A stretch of 64,000 nucleotides of DNA. Source: Candidatus Villigracilis propinquus. Lineage in GTDB: Bacteria; Chloroflexota; Anaerolineae; Anaerolineales; Villigracilaceae. The notes below the pieces were generated by a model that saw only the letters and a list, made by a program, of their open reading frames with translations, was not told where the DNA came from and made no database searches. The stretch is taken from the NCBI GenBank assembly GCA_016714565.1, contig JADKDM010000033.1, forward strand, positions 97,565 to 161,564. Reading direction: 5' to 3'. The position numbers were made by a program, and so were the translations under genes. This document shows, piece by piece, positions 58,626-64,000 of the stretch (the first letter of the stretch is position 1; every line of letters starts with the position of its first letter).

Positions 58626-61600
58626 ATGGCTGTAAAGAAACCCACACAAGTAACAGCGGTTCCGGCGCAAGATGCGCTCAGCCATGACCCGCAACCTTCT
58701 GCTGGCGATTAGCCGTGTATCACAGTCTTTTCAATGCGCTCGTACAGCGGATGATTTTTACCGCGCAGTTGGCAGGGAGATCAAGTCGCTGGGGGGAATG
58801 GTAACCCTGTTAACGGTTAATCAGGACCACAGTTTGCTTACTGTGGCATATACTTCCTATGAATTGAAATTGATTCGTGAAATTGAAAAGCTCATAGGGG
58901 CATCGGCCACGGGCTATTCTTTCGGTTTTGCCCAACTCCATCTATGCCCGTAAACTAACCTCAGGGAATGCCGAATATGTGCATTGGACAAAGGAAAATG
59001 TTGTTGATGCTCTGCCTCTGGCGATACACCCGATGATCGACCAGATTATCGAAGTTTTCGATATTACACAAAGCATTCTTGCGCCCTTGCGTGTGGATAA
59101 TGAGACGCTTGACTGATGGCTGTCAGCGGTTTGTCTCTGAACGAAGATGATGTCCCGATCATTGATTCTTTTGCAGGGCAGATCGCGGCTGGCTTACATA
59201 ATGTTCGCTTGATGCAGAAATTGCAGAACGAATTGTCTGCGCGAAAAACAGGTGGAGGAATCTCTTAATCATAACCGCGACCTGCTTTTAGCGCTCAGTC
59301 AACAGCCCAAACCATTCAGCGGGCGCATACAGTGGATGATATCTATCATGCGCTTGGTAATCAGATCAAATCGTTGGGAGGAGATGTTACCCTGCTCATG
59401 CTGGGTGAAGACCGTCAGTCGCTTATTGCATCGTACATGTCCTATGCTCCGGGGTTGATCCGTAAACTCGAAAAATTAACAGGTTCTTCTGCCATTGGGT
59501 ATCGCATTGCGGTTTCTCAGGAAAGTATTTATGCGCGGGATATTGCCTCAAACAAGGCGGAATATGTTCAGTCGGCAAAACAGCATTTTTATGATGCGTT
59601 TCCGAAGGAATTTCGTTATGTAGCCGAAAAAATTATTGATATTCTGAATGTTGGAGCAGGGGATCTTGCGCCAGTTGCATGTGGAAGGCGAGACTCTGGG
59701 TGATGATGGTCACCGGATTGGCATTGAACGTGGCGATGTGCCAGCCATGGAATCTTTTGCAGGGCAGGTCGCGGCTGGCTTGCGAAATGCGCGGCTGGTG
59801 CAGCAGGTGGAAAACCGAACTCAAAGAGCGCAAGCAGGCCGAAGCGGCGTTAAGAGCGAGCGAAGGAAAAGATCCACGCCTTGTTTGATGCGATCCCAGA
59901 TATGATGTTCATGCTGGATTGTGAAGGCAGGTTCATTGATTACCATGCGGCCAGTGGAGAGTCTCTTTATGTTTTGCCGGAAGCTTTTTTAGGGAAAAAC
60001 ATACGCGATATTATGCCCTCTCAAATGGGTTAAGGTATATCAAGAGAAACTTGATCATGCCATACAGAGTGGAGAAAGTCAGTTATTTGAATATTCTCTG
60101 GAAGAACGGGGTGGACTGCGTTATTTTGAGGCGCATCTTGTGGCGTACCCGGGAGATCGTGTTTGCATTATTCGCGATATCACCAGACGTAAAATAGCAG
60201 AAGAGGCGGTAAAGCAAACGGAAAGGCATTTCAAAGCGCTTATTGAAAAGGCTCCCGATGGAATTACCCTGATCGGTTTAAACGGTAGAGCCCAATATAT
60301 CAGCCCGTCTGCAAAAACTATGTTTGGCTATGATTTTGAAGACGCCATCGCTGTTGATCCGGTGGGAATCTATTCATCCAGACGACCTCGCGTTGGTTCT
60401 TGGTACGATAAGTGATCTGATTCAGAACCCTTCCCATACCCCAATCATTCAATATCGAAACAAACATAGAGATGGTTCATGTATCTCGCTGGGTGGAGAG
60501 TACCTTTAGTAACCTGTTGGAAGATCCAAGTGTGCAGGCGGTTGTGATTAACTTTAGGGATATTACCGAACGCAAACAGGCCCAGGATGCATTGGCTGCT
60601 TCTTTAGCTGAATTACACGCGCTTTTTGCGTCAATGCAGGATACGGTTTTGGTCATCGACAGGGATGGAGTCTATCGAAAAATAGCCCCCACCAACTCGA
60701 ATAAATCTTATATCCTTCCGCAGGATGTGATCGGTAAAAAACTGGATGATTTCTTCCCTGCCGAACAGGTGAAAAAATTCATAAAAGTGATCCGGCAGGT
60801 ATTGGAAACAAAACAAACTATGCAGATCGAATATAAGTCAATGTAAAGGGCTATTCTCCTGGTTTCGAGGCATCCATCTCTCCGATGGATGCGGATAAAA
60901 CGATCTGGGTGGCGCGCGATATCAGCGAACGCAAACTGGCAGAGGCAAAACTTCGCCTGCAAAGCGCGCGCTTGAAGCCGCCGCCAATACTATTGTCATT
61001 ACCGACCGCAGAGGCGTCATTCAATGGGCAAATTCATCCTTTGCCAGCCTGACCGGGTTTGACCCAGCCGAAGTAGTAGGATTGAACCCAGGCAAGTTTA
61101 TTAAATCTGGAAAACAAAGCAAGGAATTTTATGCGGATTTGTGGGAGACGATCCTCGCTGGAAATATCTGGCATAACGAACTGATCAACCGCCGCAGGGA
61201 TGGGAACCTTTACCATGAAGAAATGACCATCACCCCATTGTTCGACTCTGAAGGTATGGTTAATAACTTTATCGCAGTCAAGCAGGATATTACCGAACGC
61301 AAACAAGCTGAGGAAGCGCTGGCTCGATCCGAAAAGGCGTATCGGGCTTTGTTCGAGAATATGCCTATTGGCTTGTATCGTACCTCCATCGATGGAGATA
61401 TTCTGGATGCAAATCCATCCTTGATCAAGATGTTCGGCTATCCAGATCTGCAGCCCTCATGGAAAGAAAGCATGGGATTATTACGTTGACAAAGTCCTGA
61501 ATAATAAATTTACGGATGAAATTTTGGAGCATGGCGTACTCTCTGGCTTTGAAGCTGAATACCGCCGCCGCGACCAAACCACATTTTGGGCGGAGGACTA

Positions 61601-62279
61601 TGTAAATATTATTCGTGATGAAGACGGAATCCCCTTGTATTATGAAGGCAGCCTGATCGATATCACCTACCGCAAAAAGGCCGAAGATAATCTGCGGCAG
61701 GCAAACAAGGCGCTTGAAACCGCCCACTCGGAACTTCAGAAAATGTTTGAGCATGAACAGGGATTAGCACGCACAGATAGTTTGACCGGCCAGACCAATC
61801 GCCGCTATTTTTTTGAACTTGCCCTGCGTGAATTTAATGCCAGCCTTCGGTACCAGCGCCCGCTCACCATCATCCTGTTCGACATCGACGGCTTCAAACA
61901 GGTCAACGACACCTTCGGGCATTCCATTGGAGATAATGTCCTGATGCAGGTAGCGCGATCCACTGCCGAACAGGTGCGGGATGTGGATGTGCTGGCCCGC
62001 TATGGCGGGGATGAGTTCATCATCCTATTGCCGCAGACCAATGCAAAACAGGCTTTTCTCATCGCAGAACGCATCCGCGAAAGTGTTGCTGCTACGCATT
62101 TGGAAACTGAAAATAGCGGGCTGGCGGTTACGCTTAGCATTGGTATTGCTGACATACGATACAACCCAAAAGACGAAATGATCGAAGATGTGATTCGCCG
62201 CGCCGACCAGGCCTTGTATCAAGCCAAGAGGAACGGACGGAACCACGCCATCGTTTTTAAGGAAGAGAGCGCGAATTAA
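58626..62279 (+). pseudogene. GAF/PAS/GGDEF sensor diguanylate cyclase, multiply frameshifted
   Basis: Read across frames, this encodes one large sensor: two tandem GAF-like blocks (FYRAVGREIKSLGGMVTLLTVNQD and IYHALGNQIKSLGGDVTLLMLGED are repeats), several PAS domains (FKALIEKAPDGITLIGLNG and YRALFENMPIGLYRTSIDG), and a C-terminal GGDEF domain. The last open part (61524-62279) holds RDVDVLARYGGDEF with an RDVD I-site, so the cyclase domain itself is whole. At least ten single-base frame changes interrupt 58.6-61.5 kb. Those I resolved are homopolymer changes (a T-run near 58923, a missing G near 59110). Real decay or poor consensus are both possible. Confidence 0.8.
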
Positions 62280-62327
62280 CACAAACATATCCCGTCCCGC
62301 AAAGCTGATCTGGCAGGAGTTAAAACC

Positions 62328-63323
62328 ATGAAATTAAATAATACGATCACAGATGTGTACGGCATCGAAGTTGGGCACGCGCAAAACGAAGAGGCTCTCA
62401 CCGGCTGTACCGTAATCCTTTGCAAAAAAGGCGCGGTGGCTGGCGTGGATGTGCGCGGCGGCGCGCCCGGCACCCGCGAGACCGACCTGCTAAATCCCGT
62501 CAACCTTGTTGAGAAAGTTCATGCCATCGTTTTGGCTGGCGGCTCTGCATATGGGCTGGAGGCGGCCAGCGGCGTGATGCGCTATCTTGAAGAAAAGAAG
62601 ATTGGATTTAACGTTGGCGTAGCACGAGTACCGATTGTCCCCTCCGCGATCTTGTTTGACTTGAGCCTCGGTCGGGCGGACCTGCGGCCTGATTCAGCCA
62701 TGGGAGCATTAGCCGCCGCCTCGGCAGTTTCTACTCCGCCTGCCGAAGGGAACGTGGGTGCAGGCACAGGCGCATCCGTCGGCAAGATGTTCGGCATGTC
62801 ACTCGCGATGAAATCAGGCTTGGGCACCGCCAGCATGGACATCGGCGGGGGCGTGATCGTCGGTGCCATTGTGGCGGTCAATGCCTGGGGTGATGTCATC
62901 AGCCCCGATACGGGAGAGATCGTGGCCGGTCTTCGTTCCGGCAAAGTCGGTCCATTGCGCATCGGCAAAGGGAGTCAATTCGCAGACACACTCGCGATGA
63001 TGAAGACCCCCATCGGGCGTGGAGTCCTCGGGCTGGCCAGCCGCGGCAATACGATCATTGGGGTTGTGGCCACAAACGCCAAATTGACCAAAGCCCAGGC
63101 CACGAAGGTCGCGCAAATGGCACATGATGGCTTCGCAAGAACCATCCGTCCCGCCCACACCATGCTGGATGGAGATACGATTTTTGCTCTCTCCACCGGT
63201 ACAAAAAAAGCGGATGTCTCCGCCATTGGTGCATTTGCTGCCGAAGTAATGGCACAGGCCATCTTGCGCGCAGTGAAAATGGCAAAACCCGCTGGCGGCT
63301 TGCCCGGGTTGAATAATTCGTAA
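62328..63323 (+). CDS. P1-family peptidase (DmpA/L-aminopeptidase type)
   Basis: This 331-residue N-terminal-nucleophile protein of the DmpA/peptidase S58 group has GVDVRGGAPGTRETDLL, the glycine-rich GNVGAGTGASVGKM and the region RGNTIIGVVATNAKLTKAQ. By analogy with DmpA and BapA the chain would cut itself before Thr242 (Asn-Thr) to expose the nucleophile. That residue assignment is inferred from motif position. GGCAGGAG precedes ATG 62328. Members release N-terminal D- or L-residues or beta-peptides; the substrate here is not known. Confidence 0.85.
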   Translation: MKLNNTITDVYGIEVGHAQNEEALTGCTVILCKKGAVAGVDVRGGAPGTRETDLLNPVNLVEKVHAIVLAGGSAYGLEAASGVMRYLEEKKIGFNVGVARVPIVPSAILFDLSLGRADLRPDSAMGALAAASAVSTPPAEGNVGAGTGASVGKMFGMSLAMKSGLGTASMDIGGGVIVGAIVAVNAWGDVISPDTGEIVAGLRSGKVGPLRIGKGSQFADTLAMMKTPIGRGVLGLASRGNTIIGVVATNAKLTKAQATKVAQMAHDGFARTIRPAHTMLDGDTIFALSTGTKKADVSAIGAFAAEVMAQAILRAVKMAKPAGGLPGLNNS

Positions 63324-63352
63324 AATTTAGCGGCTAATCTTTGGAGGTATAA

Positions 63353-63948
63353 ATGACACATGCAGCACCCTCAGTTCGGATCGTTCAAACAGATATTCTT
63401 TCGGATAATTGGTACACCCTTCGGAAAGTTACATTTGAGATTGAGAAGCCCGATGGAACAAAGGAAATACAAAGCCGGGAAGCCTACGACCGCGGGAACG
63501 GCGCGTCATTCTTCTCTATAACAGAGCACAAGGCTCGGTAGTGCTCACAAGGCAATTTAGATTGCCAAGCTATATAAACGGAAACGAAGATGGGATGCTG
63601 ATTGAGGCTTGCGCTGGTCTTTTGGAAGAGGAAAGCCCGGAAGAGTGCATAAAGCGGGAAGCCATGGAGGAAACCGGCTATGATGTTGGTGAGGTCAAAA
63701 AGATTTTTGAAGCCTACATGTCCCCGGGGTCTGTCACAGAAATTCTTTACTTTTTTATTGCGGAATACACAAAAAGGGATTTGCTCAGTAATGGCGGCGG
63801 AGTCAAAGAAGAGGAAGAAGACATTGAAGTTCTTGAGCTATCATTTACAGATGCACTGTCCATGATCGAGAACGGACAGATCAGGGACGCGAAGACTATT
63901 ATGCTTCTTCAATATGCACAGATCCATGAACTATTTGCATCTGCATAG
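63353..63948 (+). pseudogene. nudK: GDP-mannose hydrolase NudK-like Nudix enzyme, frameshifted
   Basis: The first frame (63353-63541) reads MTHAAPSVRIVQTDIL ... SREAYDRGNGAS, and the second (to 63948) continues VVLTRQFRLPSYINGNEDGMLIEACAGLLEEESPEECIKREAMEETGYDV, given here only in outline. The order and the Nudix box REAMEETGY match E. coli NudK closely. One base missing near 63506-63508 would join them as NGASILLYNRAQGSVVLTRQ. The protein would then be about 198 residues, the usual NudK length. It is probably intact in the organism. Confidence 0.82.
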
Positions 63949-63977
63949 CTTCCCCATAATTTGACCCATTATTGGAC

Positions 63978-64000
63978 GGCTTATCTCTTCAGAATAAGCC
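63978..64000 (+). terminator. hairpin at the window edge
   Basis: GGCTTAT and ATAAGCC enclose a nine-base loop. The right arm ends at the last base of the window, so any T-run is out of view. Confidence 0.4.

Noticed and set aside
1..64000. tRNA, rRNA or other structured RNA genes
   Set aside because: I looked in the intergenic gaps for cloverleaf-like patterns and rRNA core sequences and found none; a covariance search was not possible here.

Overview
The window looks like the chromosome of an Anaerolineae-type member of the Chloroflexota. This is inference from gene content and protein style, not from a marker-gene search. Supporting signs are lipoprotein-type adaptors in place of outer-membrane-spanning efflux parts, a complete peptidoglycan and division cluster, several c-di-GMP proteins with long PAS/GAF arrays, and many small palindromic repeats between genes. 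I see no rRNA, tRNA, CRISPR array, phage genes or intact insertion sequence. Layout: (1) 1-9.5 kb is an accessory stretch of small membrane proteins (DUF4395, two DUF6326, DUF2306, DUF4386, CPBP protease), two paralogous zinc-free MDR oxidoreductases (one frameshifted), a beta-lactamase-fold remnant, a membrane-bound LuxR-type regulator, a glyoxalase-fold protein and a GH16-like protein with an altered catalytic motif. (2) 9.6-16.1 kb is mostly minus strand: a GGDEF-EAL protein lying between a degenerate copy of the comM 3' end and comM itself, then a LysR regulator. (3) 17.2-26.9 kb is a probable single operon led by a PadR regulator with its own promoter and paired operator. It encodes DUF998, two ABC ATPases, three FtsX/MacB-type permeases and two MacA-like lipoprotein adaptors, and ends at a strong terminator. 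(4) 27-34.5 kb holds a GH4 glycosidase, an ATP-grasp ligase, galactokinase, a Vps62-like membrane protein with a Ser-tailed partner, and an rRNA methyltransferase-like gene. (5) 34.6-52.5 kb is the division and cell wall cluster: mraZ, rsmH, ftsL-like, ftsI, murF, mraY, murD, ftsW, murG, cvpA-like, murC, a small ORF, murB, ddl, ftsQ, ftsA, ftsZ. It is preceded by a promoter with three MraZ boxes and closed by a terminator. (6) 52.5-64 kb holds two small membrane proteins, a 1270-residue PAS/GAF/HD-GYP phosphodiesterase coupled to an AlkX/YcaQ-like DNA glycosylase, a heavily frameshifted GAF/PAS/GGDEF gene, a P1-family peptidase and a frameshifted nudK. How the genes work together: the mraZ-ftsZ cluster makes lipid II precursors (MurF, MraY, MurD, MurG, MurC, MurB, Ddl), polymerises and cross-links them (FtsW, FtsI) and positions the division ring (FtsQ, FtsA, FtsZ), with MraZ as likely autorepressor. 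The PadR operon looks like a self-regulated macrolide-export-type or lipoprotein-export-type ABC system for a cell without a classical outer membrane. Three c-di-GMP proteins suggest signalling by this second messenger. Main oddities: five or more different small palindromic repeat families fill the gaps, and in two places the coding sequence, of the division cluster. One missing base near 43467-43479 would explain both why ftsW runs on into murG and why murG is split. The strong ftsZ start is out of frame by one A in a run. These and other single-base breaks, several of them in homopolymers, look like long-read consensus errors, but each should be checked on reads before it is read as biology.
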